The notes: generated by a model from the sequence alone, not told the origin. A stretch of DNA of 64,000 nt from Perca fluviatilis (GCF_010015445.1 NC_053120.1:16927097-16991096), one strand, 5' to 3'; shown: positions 1-11,560, counted from the first letter of the stretch. Program-made: numbers and translations.

Positions 1-84
1 GGCAAGTGCCCGAAAAGAAGCATCATTTCAGAATACTGCAAAGACGCTTGTTCAAGCTGCCACGGAGCTTTGCGATGGAGAGAG

Positions 85-177
85 ATGCTCGGTAGTCCCG
101 GACTCAGCGGGAGACCCGACTCTGCCACCGCAAAACTGCTGCTGCTGGTGCTGCTGCTGAGCATATCTGCTGCTTGA
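85..177 (+). other. Short ORF resembling a signal peptide, unassigned
   Basis: An ATG at 85 opens a 30-codon frame ending in TGA at 175-177. It has a basic, polar N-terminus (MLGSPGLSGRPDSATAK), then a hydrophobic core (LLLLVLLLSISAA) encoded largely by CTG repeats. This is the layout of a secretory signal peptide. The surrounding sequence is moderately GC- and CpG-rich, as near a first exon. Against a real exon, the stop directly follows the hydrophobic core and no GT donor falls before it. A CTG-rich stretch can also make a leucine run by chance. It may be a decayed or alternative first exon, or a coincidence. Confidence 0.22.
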
Positions 178-390
178 GTACTAAGGATATCCATCGTTCT
201 GAACGACAGGCACGGCTTCCCTTTCATTCCCCCACTGAGAGTTAATTACAATTTTATTCTCCCAAATAAAAGAAACCTGGGTGTTTCTGTAGCAGAGAGA
301 AGAACGAAAATTCTCAAGAATGTATCTTACACTTGTATAGCTCTGGAACATAACGCATATTTCTGAATCATATTTTTTTCGGGCGGAGAT
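178..390. other. Unique sequence, nothing recognised
   Basis: AT-leaning single-copy sequence after the short ORF. I see no repeat ends, hairpins or coding signal. Confidence 0.5.
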
Positions 391-433
391 GTGTGTGTGT
401 GTGTGTGTGTGCGCGCGCGCGCGCGCGGGGGGG
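391..433. repeat. (GT)10(GC)8 compound repeat followed by a G run
   Basis: Ten GT units (391-410) pass directly into eight GC units (411-426) and then seven G (427-433). The first 36 bases alternate purine and pyrimidine strictly. Such tracts, especially GC next to GT, are classic candidates for left-handed Z-DNA under negative supercoiling. Any open frame across this array is an artefact. Confidence 0.9.
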
Positions 434-600
434 CTCCATCTAACAAGTGCATCTCCACAGGGAGGTGCTTCATTAGCCTAGTCAACCGTGAGAAGCTTTG
501 CATTAGAATCCACTGATATGAACATGCCAGTAAGTAGATCGTGATGACAATTGTCTCGTCTCTTGCTCGAGGCCACACCAATCGAAACGCTATTCTCGAT

Positions 601-602
<2 letters not shown>

Positions 603-636
<34 letters not shown>
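603..636. repeat. (CT)n microsatellite
   Basis: About 17 uninterrupted CT units, followed by a short GTGTGCGTGC tail. Pure dinucleotide repeat with no coding meaning. Confidence 0.95.
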
Positions 637-641
<5 letters not shown>

Positions 642-1603
642 CGTGCGGACCGGTTGTCTGATGTGATGTCAAAGCCTAAGGTATACATGTTGGACTTTTG
701 AGAGCAGCCTGCTGTAGTGTTGGTTTACACCCCTGGACCGGATATGCCTTTGCGCACCGCGTTGTCAATGGCTTTTAAAGGAGTTGGGCTTATTTCGAGG
801 TGCGCAGCTCGAGCTTTCCACAGCCCCACCGAGCTGGAGTCAGCACGGCAATGACACTGAATTTTTCTAAGTGCTGGCGATGCCCTTGTTGAATGCTGGA
901 CACTCCGACTTGATTTAAGACCTCAGTTTCAAACTTCCAAATCGGTCAAATCATTTTAAAATAGCACTGCTTTTGCTGTCTTTATTTTTCCTTAAGCCTA
1001 CCTGTTTTATGATGGTTCTTAGAAAGAACTGCTGCCACATTATAAGGCTCCATAGACTAAAAATGATATACCATGATGATAAAGATTTAAAAGATGTAGA
1101 AGAGCCCTGTGTGTGTCCATTACTTCACGAACTGCCGTGAGACCGTGTTGAAAACCATCATTCGTTCTACATAATCCAGATTCATTATATTAAAGCATTA
1201 GAGAATATGTATAATATCTGAGGAGCACACTTTTATTTGGAGGTACATGTTGAAACGTTTGCCACAGAACTATCTAGTCTATTCATTCCCCCCACCCCCC
1301 ACCCCTCGACGTTGTGCATTTACCATCTTGTTCCGTCTTCTGTTTCGATCGCAACGAGCGCATCGCGCGTCTGCAAAGCTCATAAAAGCCAGAGGAGAGA
1401 ACAATATCTTGCCAGCGCCAGGGTTGTTAAAAGAAAATAGCTTTATTCATTTTTCTTTGTACCCGTGGTAACTTAGTTATAGCTTTTTATGGTGCCTGGA
1501 AATGGCTCACAGGCTTGCAGTGCAATGTAATGTAATCAAATTTATGATGTTGCTGTGTATTACAATTCCCTGTTATGCTCCATCACATGAGAAATCTGGA
1601 GTG
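637..1603. other. Unique non-coding sequence
   Basis: Ordinary mixed-composition sequence with a short C-rich run near 1289-1308. Overlapping short frames here lack codon bias or a recognisable domain. Nothing further recognised. Confidence 0.5.
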
Positions 1604-1604
1604 A

Positions 1605-1664
1605 CCCCCCCCCCCTTCACCCTCCTCAACGCACACACACACACACACACACAAACACACACAT
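1605..1664. repeat. C run and (CA)n microsatellite
   Basis: An 11-base C run (1605-1615) is followed at about 1632 by a CA array interrupted by one AA. Confidence 0.9.
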
Positions 1665-1676
1665 GCACATACAGTG

Positions 1677-2013
1677 ATATACTCAGCAATGCTGGGTTGG
1701 CAAGGCAGGTAACATCCACCACTGGATTTGTATGAGAGGGAGCACACATCCCTTGCCTGCAGTTAACCTCTCTGGAAATAGTCCACACAGTCCTTTCTAA
1801 ATTATATTCAGACTTATGCTACCGCAGATTTATTCTGGCAACCAATCATACTTCTTGAGTTTTGCCTTTTCCATATTTCATTCAAATGTTTTTTAAATAA
1901 CAGAAAAAACGTTGGCCTCATGCAAGGAAGACATTAAAATATGTCGAGCTGAACCACAGTGATGAAACAAATGATGTAATGCATGAGTTGGTGTACACAC
2001 AAGATACACATCC

Positions 2014-2018
<5 letters not shown>
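1677..2018. other. Unique non-coding sequence
   Basis: No open frame, repeat end or structural signal recognised between two CA arrays. Confidence 0.5.

Positions 2019-2050
<32 letters not shown>
2019..2050. repeat. (CA)n microsatellite
   Basis: About 16 near-pure CA units. Confidence 0.95.
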
Positions 2051-2052
<2 letters not shown>

Positions 2053-3148
2053 TTTGCATACACTCTCTGCCTGTCTTTGTGATGTCACATCTTTTTATGC
2101 ACGACAGCACCCGTGGGATTTTAGGCTACAATTTGTAAGATTTAATATTTCAGTTTAAATTATAATTCTTATACCTACATCAGCACAGTTGTGTCTGTAT
2201 GCTCCAGTCCTTTTCCAGATATTAAGTGATGATGTGCCACCCAATGACCACTACGACAGGAGGGAGTCATTCACTCTCTGCCGCCTTAACAGACAGGCCT
2301 GTGGAAGGACAGCTATTACTGGAGTCCTTCTCTCAGACTTAATGGGCTGGACACATTTTATGAAGCGTTGCCTCACCCAGCGTTTGCTCATGAAGCGATC
2401 AAATGCCCATGCTGGACATGCATAGAGGCCCAACCCCCTAAAAAATTGTGATTCATTGTAAGTTCTTTTAAGATCTTTATAGAGCAAGTGAGGACTGTAA
2501 GGTGCTACTTGGAATAAATTTAGTAATTATTTCTTGAAGAACAACCATAAAATAGAATGTAAAGAACAACAAGACAGCTCAAGTTAGCACTTTGATAAAA
2601 GGGATCATCAAAGAAATCATCATTGGTAGTCATATCTTGAAGTTTTCCTGTTGAGAAGCTATAGCTCGGATAGCTGAGGTACAAAGTGAAATGCTAGGTT
2701 TGGGTCCAGCCAAGTGCTTTTTCTGTAGGATGTGATCCCTCTCTTTTTTCTTTCCTTACCTTTCGTACATATCACACTGCACTATCACCAGGTACATTAC
2801 AAAATATTTTATTTACAAAATTCTCATTTTGAAGCCTTAATTTTTTATTTTTTTTATTTTTATTTTTAGTGTGCAGCACGTCATAGGTCACCTTTTAGTG
2901 AGGTGGCTCTAGAGGCAGGTTAGCGTTTCACTGTGTACATTTCTTAACTTGACATCAATCAGCCATCCTCTCTGTATGTATGAGATGGGTGATTGGATGG
3001 CATGCCCAAGCATCCGTTGTTTTCTCCTGCAGAAATGCACTTCAATCATGCTCACCTGTCACCAGCTGGACAGCAAAGATCCAGGCATGAGAGAGATGGA
3101 CGACACAGATTGCAAATGCACATAGTGACAGACATGCACCTGCTTGCA
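2051..3148. other. Unique non-coding sequence
   Basis: AT-rich to mixed sequence with a T-rich stretch near 2840-2868. Frames at 2189-2425 and on the opposite strand at 2251-2487 overlap and show no family resemblance, so I do not call genes. Confidence 0.5.
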
Positions 3149-3212
3149 CATACACACACACACACACACACATACACACACACATGCACACATGCACACA
3201 TGCACATGCACA
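3149..3212. repeat. (CA)n array with ATG-containing interruptions
   Basis: CA array interrupted by TA and by repeated ACATGCAC units towards its right end; an imperfect, aged microsatellite. Confidence 0.9.
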
Positions 3213-3374
3213 TATACTTTTATTAAATTTACAAGATGAGCTATAAGTCATATTCCGCAGTCTCATTACAGACCACCAAGCCGAAGTGTGTGGCCATGTC
3301 ATTAATGCAGTCAAAATGGAAACAGATGCGGACAGCTTGCAGAGCTGTTTAAGGGAACCCAAACATGACAGAAA
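3213..3374. other. Unique sequence island
   Basis: Complex non-repetitive sequence between two microsatellites. No coding signal. Confidence 0.4.
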
Positions 3375-3441
3375 GGAGAGAGAGTGAGAGAGATAGAGAG
3401 AGTGCAAGAGAGAGACAGAGAGAGAGTGAGAGAGAGAGAAG
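3375..3441. repeat. (GA)n imperfect microsatellite
   Basis: GA-rich array with scattered T and C interruptions. Confidence 0.9.
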
Positions 3442-4640
3442 AAAATATTTAATCATTAGAACACTTTATGGAAAGCTTCGCCCATGTGCAATGCGGCAGT
3501 CTAATTACCAGGATAGTGCTTGTTAGTTGTCACCTCCAGTTAAACAGCGGGCTATTTTTTTCTCTCATGTTTTTCCCCCGCCTGTGGCAAAATTTGAAAT
3601 TCTAAGTAGCAGAAAGTCAATTTCAAAGTATCCCATCTCATCCTATCCTCACCTCTACTCCTTGAGCCACATGCAAACAAATTAAAGTCATTTGTTTTTC
3701 ATACATGTCAACGGTAAATAAAACAAGTGAAAGATTGACATCTATAACCAAAACTCCAGTAGTTAGCACTACAGAGGTAATTTAGATTGAGTTAATCATT
3801 AATGAAAAGCAAAGGAGGGGTTGTATAATGTGACAGAGCATTTTTGTACTCAGCCTTCTGTCCAACGGTGCCATATTGTACAGTAAATCTTGTCAGGAAG
3901 CATATGGTCCTCAAATCCATGTGCAAATGAGTGCTGGAATATTCAGACAACCGAGAAAGGAATTGTCCTTGCATCTTTTGAACAGTGGTTTGTCATTTTA
4001 AATGGCTAAGATATAAGCTCTTTAGAGGAAGTCTTGACTGCCAGAATGAGGGCAAAAAATATTCCATGAACATTCTGACCTGGTTTAAGCCCACCGTGGA
4101 GCTTGACACTTTAATGGCTTTGATGTGTACAGATTTTCCTGGTACACGCCCAAGATGTCAGTAAGGGAGAAGATGGGCAATCCTGGAGTAATGTAACATT
4201 TCTCCTCCATTCCCAGGAAGAAGAGGAAGACCACTCACTTGGGGGTGGGGGGGTTAAAAGCCTCAGGTCCCCTCTCTCCCTGTCAAATATGTTAAGCTTC
4301 ATTTCAAAACACCATTCCATAAAGCAATGTCTATTTATATCTGCCAGCCACAATCCCAATCAAAACAATGTGAAAGGGTTAAAGTGACAGGAGGAAGTAC
4401 GGCTTTATGAAAGGGTTTATTATGTTGTTTTCACAGTAATCACAAAAGTGCGTATATTAAGAGGAAAATTTAACCTTGTCAGGGTTCAATTTCACTGGTG
4501 ACAGGGAGTCTTAGTTCAGGTTAAAGCAGCATGTTATGTGTTCAAAGGCTCTTTACTTAAGGATAATTGCAGTGGTAATGTGTGTGTTTAGACAACCTGA
4601 GAATATGCCAACAAATAATTTTCCCAGCTGTAGTCTAAAA
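3442..4640. other. Unique non-coding sequence
   Basis: Mixed to AT-rich sequence with a short G run near 4242-4252. No splice-flanked open segment, repeat terminus or RNA gene recognised. Confidence 0.5.
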
Positions 4641-5094
4641 TACACAGTCAGAGGGGACATACAGTATCAGTGAAGGGGGTCAACTGTGAGGCAAACAAAA
4701 ATCTGTATTTGTATCAGACAGGCTTGCTGCAAAGCAAATCACTCCACCCAAGTAGCAGAAGTAGCACAGCTTTGCATTCTGAGACTATAGTTCCCGGTTT
4801 GTTTACGGTTAGAAGATGGCTGTGTCTCATGTTACGTTGTTTTTTTGTACACGCTGTGACTATACAAATCACAACATGTAAATAGGAAAATATTGGCATT
4901 ATTTTGTCACTTATTCGGAGCAGTAGGATTGTTGGAACCAGTCACCTGCATGTTCTGTGATGGGCTGCTACCGGTAGAGCCGTCAGACAGCGTTACAACA
5001 CGCACGGACATGAGAAGGGTATGTATGGACTTATCTAACTCTGGGGGTTATGATGAATAAGCTGAAGTCCCAATAAGTCAGCGTGTTCCTTTAA
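4641..5094. mobile_element. Probable truncated non-autonomous DNA transposon
   Basis: From memory of teleost sequence, the text around 4760-5090 looks like a dispersed fish repeat. It ends at GTGTTCCTTTAA near 5083-5094, where the inverted complement TTAAAGGAACAC is a plausible terminus of a TTAA-targeting element. No matching terminus is visible on the left, so the copy would be 5'-truncated or rearranged and the left limit is approximate. Assignment rests on family recall and one end only. Confidence 0.35.
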
Positions 5095-6629
5095 TGCTAA
5101 CACAGAGTGGTTAACTGATTCTTGAAACGTGTGTCACTTGTGCTTTTTAATGTTTAGAACATGGGTTTTCAAAGTGAAATTGAGACGTCAATCTACTCTT
5201 TAAGTAAAAAAAAATTGAAACATGAAAATAAATATTAAGTTAATATAAATGGATGTTTCACTCCTATTATTTTCTTTGTTTTACATCAATTTGAGGGATA
5301 ATCAGCAATTTTGGAACTACCCATAATGCTTTGGGTGATGTACAATGTTAGTAGTCTATTAGCTGTGGGCAACCACTTGTGCCCCCCCTTTAACCTATAT
5401 TTGTTTACATTTTGGCGAATTGGCAACATTTAAATTATGATGAGTGGTGTATAAGCTAAGCTGTTTAAATTTGCAGTTTACCCATGGATGTACAGTCAAG
5501 AATAAATGAATAAAACTAAAAAACGTCAGTTCCCAGCAAGTTGTGCAGCTTATAAGCAGCATCTGATTTCTAAGTGGATTTATGGACATTTATTCGCAAT
5601 GGACATCGGAGATAATGTCATCGGAAAATGTAAGTCACACCCTCTCTAAAAAATATGTATGTGTCTAGATTTGACCAAGTAGTGACTGGTGACTCCGACA
5701 ATGACTATTAAGTTTGACGCAAATTGTAGCATTCAGACGTTAAGGTTTGGTTAACAAAATGTGTGTGTGAAAAGTTCTCCCAGGGTAAGCTCCTCCCAGC
5801 CCTGGGTTAAGATTATGTAGTGTGTAAAAAGCACACAATGGTTTGGTAACTAGGTGGTGCGTGTTACTCTGTAAGTGTTTCACTGCATGCTTTGTAGCTA
5901 AAAAAGTAGTTGCAGACAATAAGGAAACCTGTCAATGGATGAGACAGTTGTAAATCTCCTCAGGGAGAAAAGCTTACAGAGGGTTATTCACCGCTGCAGC
6001 CACCACCAGCCCCCCCGGGTCATAACTCTTATAGGTCACAGTAGCATTTCATTCCCCCCCCCCTCACCCCCTCCTTTCGTGCCCGTGACAACTGTGGGTA
6101 TCGCTGGTTGTTTCCTGCCATGCTGGTGACGGTGGGGGTCTGTGAGGATGATTCAACAAAGCTCTGTCTCTCCCGTTTACTACTAGCCTGCATCATTGTC
6201 AAAGGCAGCATAAAGAATGCACGCTTCCTACATTATCTTGGATGTTTAATGTTTATGTAACTTAATTAAGAATTGTGTTGTATGGCGTTGGCCATGGTCC
6301 TTTTGTGGCCTGATGGGTTCATCTCTGGGAGCGGGTGGATATTGCAGGCAAAGGGAAGGAGGAGGTGTGTAGGATGTCACGCTAGAGCAGGGCAGAATTA
6401 AGACAGAGAGGAGAGAGTATTGGCGGTGGCCTTGTACGTTTCATCTGCAGGCCCTAATAAAACCCTCACAGGCCGGCATTGATCTCTCCCAGAATAATCC
6501 ATTTAGACTGAGCGTGCCTGGCCATGTGGGGCCTCTTCAATTATTTATGGCAGAATGCTGTGCAAGCTTCCGTTGGGATGCAACAATGTGCTCTGGGAAA
6601 ACCTGTGAACCTGTGATTGCAGGAGAGCA
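5095..6629. other. Unique sequence with one candidate conserved island
   Basis: Mostly AT-rich unique sequence with a C-rich run at 6055-6067. The part around 6230-6600 is compositionally balanced and dense in developmental-type motifs: CTTAATTAAG near 6253, AATAATCCATTTAGAC near 6493, and AATTATTTATGG near 6539. It reads like a vertebrate conserved non-coding element, but conservation cannot be judged from one sequence. No gene seen. Confidence 0.35.
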
Positions 6630-7700
6630 AGGGAGACACAGAGGGTGGAACAGAAGAAATGGCAGATGGAAGGAGAGGTCTGGATGGACAGAGATGTGAG
6701 GAGGGACATAGAAAGCAGAGGAGATGGCGGGCAGGTAAATTACACTGAGGGATGCAAGGAGAGGTAGTTGAGGAGAAAGTGGGAGAGGTGACCGAAGAAA
6801 AAAGGAAGGAACAGAGAGGGAGAGGAAAGTGAGGCGAGGGAATGATGAGAAAGATGGGATGCACATCTTGGAGAGATGCATGAAACAATGGGAATAGGGA
6901 GTTTTTGTAAGGAGGGGTTACAAATAAGTTGAGGTAGAGAGAGGTGAAACAGAGCAGAGCAGAGGGAGGAATTTATGAAAGAATGCATATACTGAAAAGA
7001 AGGTAAGGGAGAGGAAGGAAAGGTGGCAAGGAGAATCGAGGACAAAAGAATAGAGCTGGGCAATATATCGATATCATATCGATATCGTGATATGAGACTA
7101 GATATCGTCTTAGATTTTGGATATCGTAATATGGCATAAGTGTTGTCTTTTCCTGGTTTTAAAGGCTGCATTACAGTAAAGTTATGTCATTTTCTGAATT
7201 ATTATAACTGTTCTATTGTTTGCCTTTACCCACTTAGTCATTATATCCACATTACTGATGATTATTTATCAAAAATCTGATTGTGTAAATATTTTGTGAA
7301 AGCACCAATAGTCAACACTACAATATCGTTGCGGTATCGATATCGAGGCATTTGGTCAAAAATATCGTGATATTTGATTTTCTCCATATCGCCCAGCCCT
7401 ACAAAAGAATAAAGAAATAAGGATAAGAGAAGGATGGGGGGAAAGGGAGAGAAGGAAAGTAATGAGTAGATGAAAGAAACATTGAAAAGGAAAGTAGGAG
7501 GAAATTAGAAATGGACGTTAGAAGAGAGATAACATAAGAGAGCTAAGGAAAAAAATTGGAACAGAGGAAAAAGTAGGTGAGGAAAGGGAGGTAGGGAAGG
7601 AGAGATTAGTTAGGCAATGTGAGGAAACGAGGTGGAATTATAGATGAGACAAAGAGGAAGAGATGACTGGAAATGAGGCAGGAATAGATGTATAGGAAGA
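6630..7700. repeat. Long purine-rich (GA-rich) tract, split by a hAT insertion
   Basis: The plus strand is strongly enriched in G and A at 6630-7042 and again at 7410-7700, with motifs such as GGAGAGG, AGAGGGAGAGG and GAAAGGAAAG. The 351-bp element at 7051-7401 interrupts it and does not share the bias. Long apparent frames on the minus strand here (Ser/Leu/Pro-rich) follow from the pyrimidine-rich complement and are not genes. Confidence 0.75.
7051..7401. mobile_element. Non-autonomous hAT-type transposon (351 bp)
   Basis: The ends are inverted repeats: TAGAGCTGGGCAATAT at the left, and the complement of the right end reads TAGGGCTGGGCGATAT. An exact 8-bp direct repeat, CAAAAGAA, flanks it at 7043-7050 and 7402-7409. 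An 8-bp duplication is the hallmark of hAT insertions. Subterminal sequence is rich in ATATCGATATCG palindromes near both ends. There is no coding capacity, so it would have moved with transposase supplied in trans. Confidence 0.88.
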
Positions 7701-8544
7701 GGCTGGAGAATGGGACCTTTTTAAAGCAAGTAATGACCAACTATTGATCATGCCAAAGTTATAGTTCCTATTGTGCTAAGTGGAGACATGTCAGCTTGAA
7801 TTCCTGTGTAGTCGGCCATTATTTCTGCTAAACTCACCTTTAATGTCACGCTTTACAAAAACCCCACAAAAATTAGGCAACAGTTTGTCTTTTTATAAAC
7901 TGAGCAGTAAACCCTACAAAACAAGTCACTCCACCACAAGATGATTTGGACAAGATAATTTAATTCAATTGGCAGGTCTCATTGAGGGCTCAATTTTGTA
8001 TTATTTATTTGTTTTGCAACATACTGAAACTGTACTCTCAGAGCTACATATCATAAACTCCCCTCTGTCTTCCTGGTCTATAGTCTGCTATTAGCAGCTC
8101 ACTCTCGGCTCTCATAAATCCAGGCAGCTTTGTCTTACCTGATTCCCCCGGCATTCACTATAAAGCTCTCCTCCTATTGCTGTCATTCCCGGCACCCTAT
8201 TAGACTTTCCACCCATCGCCTGCTGCCGAATCACAATTTGTGATTTTGTGATGACAACTGGAATTGAAATTTCCATCTGCACGGTCGAGTGATTACGTCT
8301 GGTTCATTTTAAGAGGGTATACCGTTATCTCTCAGGAGCTCTAACCCCTAGTGACCTCTCTAAAGCTTTTGCTGAAACATAACAGGACATTTAGTCAGAT
8401 TTCCGCAATTTGGACATGAGCTTTATCTTTGATTTAACATCTTTAATTCATGTTGTATATTTTGCATTAGTACTGTATACTGTAGTCATTTTAGAAGCCC
8501 CTCTGCATTTATCTATTAACTACCTTACAATAATACTGCTGCCA
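7701..8544. other. Unique sequence with a candidate conserved island
   Basis: No gene. The stretch 8060-8340 is unusually complex and non-repetitive, keeps several CpGs and contains AATCACAATTTGTGATTTTGTGA, part of which is an imperfect palindrome. It is a reasonable candidate for a conserved regulatory element. The rest is AT-rich and unremarkable. Confidence 0.35.
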
Positions 8545-8640
8545 TTTAAAAAAAATGATAGTTAAAGTCATAATCATATATTACAACACAGCTTGTGTTG
8601 TAATATATGATTATGACTTTAATTATCATTTTTTTTTAAA
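8545..8640. repeat. Long foldback hairpin with a 3-nt loop
   Basis: Left arm 8545-8590 and right arm 8594-8640 are almost exact reverse complements over about 46 bases, separated by only GCT. The arms differ by one length change in the A/T run and one G-for-A change. Such a near-perfect palindrome could extrude as a cruciform. Arms this similar imply a recent origin or ongoing gene conversion. It looks like a foldback element or a snap-back replication product rather than an RNA gene. Confidence 0.9.
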
Positions 8641-8667
8641 AACTGCCAGAGAGTTTCTCTGGCAGTT
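8641..8667. repeat. Perfect 12-bp stem hairpin
   Basis: AACTGCCAGAGA (8641-8652) and TCTCTGGCAGTT (8656-8667) are exact reverse complements around a GTT spacer. It starts at the base after the larger foldback ends, so the two palindromes are tandem. Confidence 0.9.
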
Positions 8668-8713
8668 AGACACATTGATTTCTCACGGCTAACAAAAGGA
8701 GAAGCAACCTTAA

Positions 8714-9151
8714 AGGTCCCATGGCATGAAAATTTCACTTTATGAGGTTTTTTATCATTAATATGAGTTCCCCCAGCCTGTCTATGGTCCCCCAGTGGCT
8801 AGAAATGGTGATAGGTGTAAACCGAGCCCTGGGTATCCTGCTCTGCCTTTGAGAAAATGAAAGCTCAGATGAGCCGTTTTGGAATCTGCTTGTTATGAGG
8901 TCATAACAAGCAAGGTTACCGCCCCTTTCTCTGCTTTGCCCGCCCAGAGAATTTGGCCAACCCATGAGAGAGAGACATGATGGCTCAAGCCGAGAAAAGT
9001 GGCAGTTGGTCAAGGCCACACCCCCACCATCCACCTTGCCACTCCCACTCTCCTCCTCAATAGCTTCAGACAAAATCACATTAAAAATATTTTTCAAAAA
9101 AAACAAAGAAATGGCAATACATACGTATAAAAACTGCTTTCATTGGGACCT
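8714..9151. mobile_element. TTAA-flanked non-autonomous DNA transposon (438 bp)
   Basis: TTAA occurs immediately outside both ends (8710-8713 and 9152-9155). Termini are short inverted repeats: AGGTCCCATGG at the left, AGGTCCCAATG as complement of the right. TTAA duplication is typical of piggyBac and Kolobok elements. The interior, beginning with TGGCATGAAAATTTCAC, matches my memory of a very common percomorph repeat. This copy seems internally shortened near the right end, where an A-rich stretch precedes the terminus. It encodes nothing recognisable. Confidence 0.75.
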
Positions 9152-9155
9152 TTAA

Positions 9156-11282
9156 AGGAATGGAGCTGGATGTCGAGCAGTAGTTCAGCAAGCATGCAGT
9201 AGGAAAAAGGAAAAAGGACTTTGTAAAGGCTATTACATTGGCTGTGTCAAACAGCCTAATCAGATGGGCTAAACGGTAGAACGGCATAGCTATTAGCTAA
9301 CGATAGCATACCAGCAGGTTTCTGTTTAATTAGTAGGATCCCACCACTTGTCGTTGTCTGAAGCAGCCACCACGGATTTATTGTTTGTCCACAGCCATTC
9401 ATTATTGGATTCCTGTAATTGTTTTGCCTTCGCTTGATTAACAAACCTGTGTTTTCTCCGGAGGCTAGCTCAATAGAAGCCTTTAATGGCAGGACCCTAA
9501 TCAAACTCCTAACGCTAACGGGGTGCTAGCTATGATAGCGATGAAGAATCAGAGAAGACAGGAAGAAAAACCTTTCTCATTCTCTCATTTTTGTGTCGAG
9601 GAGGCGCTGTTGTTTAACACCAACGAGACAGTTCATTAGGTGCCAGTGCTTAGTGAATGGTTCCATACACAAATCGGTGTATGGGTGGCCCCTCTGGCTG
9701 ATGTATCCAGGTGCACTGTGTTTTGCGATTCCTGTCCAGCTGTGTGCAGGATGATGGATGATAGATGTGTGGCATTACTAGAATGTTAGGAATTTGAGAA
9801 GCCTGCCTCTTTTCTTGTGCTTTTTTCCTCTCTTTTTTTCCGAGGGAGGTTCCAGGGATCTGGGACGAAAAGCAGAGTGCATCACAGCTGTGGAGGAGTA
9901 GATATATAATGACGTGGAGGAGGAGGAGGAGGAGGAGAAGGGGTGATGGAGAGCTTTTGGATCCTGCATGGCACATTTTTCTTTTTTACACAGGGCCATT
10001 TTCATTGTGCCGCTGAACTCTCAGTATTCCAGGATGCTTGACTCCAGCTGTCTTTACTCTTCTCCTTGCTAGTGATTTATTTCTGATTTTGGTTGTAGCT
10101 TGAACACATCCTGCAAAGAAGCATTCTCTTTATTTGCCTCACTCCATTTGTTTTCCTTTGTAGCTCTCTCCTTTGCTCTTACATGTAAATCTAAATGAAG
10201 CAATGACGCAGGATAAATACAGGGAGGAGGACTTTAATGCTGGCTGTGACAACTAACTTAAGGCCACAGTCTTCCACCTGACATTTACCTTTTTGCTGTC
10301 CGTCAGCTTGCGCCGTAAGCTCAAACCAGCTGCTGAGGCAAGAACAGGATGCTGAGGAGGAGCGAGTTCTGCTTAAAGGTAATTTATTTCTGCTGTCGCT
10401 TTGTTGGGTGAAGAGGAAGTGACAAATGCGAGCTGGTTGTTTATGAGGCCTGGCTAAGTGCTGGCAGGGCTGCATTCCTCTGAGGAAGTTGGCTCTCTGT
10501 TTAATTCATGTCCTTGGGAGGTGCATTGCTTTGTGGCGTAGTGTGTGGCAGGCGAGCTAATTAGAGGTGAACCTATCTGCTTCTTATTCTCCATCTGCTC
10601 GCTGCTTTCTCCAACTTTTTGCCCCTGTCCCTCTCACTCTTCTTTCACCCACCTCTCTTCTGACCTCTTTTACCTCCTACTCTGTCCTTTTCTTTCCCAC
10701 CCATCCCTTACTTTATTACAACTCTGAGCCCCTGGAGTCAAAAAAAGCAAGAAATGCACACAGAAACTCCTTCCAATTGCCCCTAGCTTGCCCTGGTTGT
10801 CTGGAATGGAAACAAGGAAATGGAGAACCCAACTTTTACATCACTTTGCGCCAAATAAATCAGTCAGACCTTTGACAAACTCCAAATAGGACTACTGATT
10901 TTTCAAAGCTGTCCCGTTCATCAGTTTGATTCATCCTCCCTGTGATGGCAGTCGTGCTTTCTTCCCATGTCATCTTTTTTGCCCCTCCTACATTTACTGT
11001 CAGTGAGTAAGCAGGGGAGGCTAAGTCGGTGCATTCAGTCTCCAGTGTTTGAAAAGAAAAGCAGTTGAGTGTAGCACCACTAGCCAGGCTGTGAGCTCTA
11101 AAACACTCTGAAAGATGGACAGCAGAAGTACAGGGTGAGCTGAAATGTCGACCTCTCCGCCACCTCAGCTCAACTACATCCTCTGCCATTTCCTCCTCCT
11201 CCTGTATACCTTTTGTAAAGTGCTGTTTAATTGACGCAAAGAAAAAAAGCCCTCTGGTTATCTGGCTGCCTGCTCTTGTTTC
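9156..11282. other. Unique sequence with a GGA run, a pyrimidine-rich patch and a candidate island
   Basis: There is a short (GGA)n run at 9914-9940. The interval 10190-10560 is complex and non-repetitive, with long stretches at 10380-10500 that read like a conserved non-coding element; this is unverified. At 10575-10715 the plus strand is C/T-rich and gives a false serine/leucine-rich frame. No gene or RNA recognised. Confidence 0.4.
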
Positions 11283-11560
11283 ATGTCAATTGAGTTCATT
11301 TTTCCCCCTCCTGTTCCTTGTCCATCATCCCTCTTCTCTGTGTCTTTGCCTCTTGAGCTCTCCCTTCTTTTCTCTGTGCTTCTGTTTCTCTCTGCCTCTC
11401 TCTTTCTGTTTCCTCAAGCTCTCTCTCTCTGCCTCTCCTTCAGCTCAAAACCGTCCCATTCCCCACTGATTGCCTGTGTTGTTTCTCCCTTCCTCTTCTC
11501 TTCATGTCTAGTTATTTACATGTCCCTCTTGTCTCCTCCCTGCGCTGCTCTCTCCTCGGC
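11283..11560. repeat. Pyrimidine-rich tract
   Basis: The plus strand is dominated by C and T, with TCTCTCTCTC runs near 11398-11435. The 152-codon frame starting here is a composition artefact rich in Ser, Leu and Pro. Confidence 0.7.

Noticed and set aside
6537..7171. Three overlapping minus-strand Ser/Pro/Leu-rich frames
   Set aside because: Complement of a purine-rich tract; one runs through a hAT terminus, which no gene would share.
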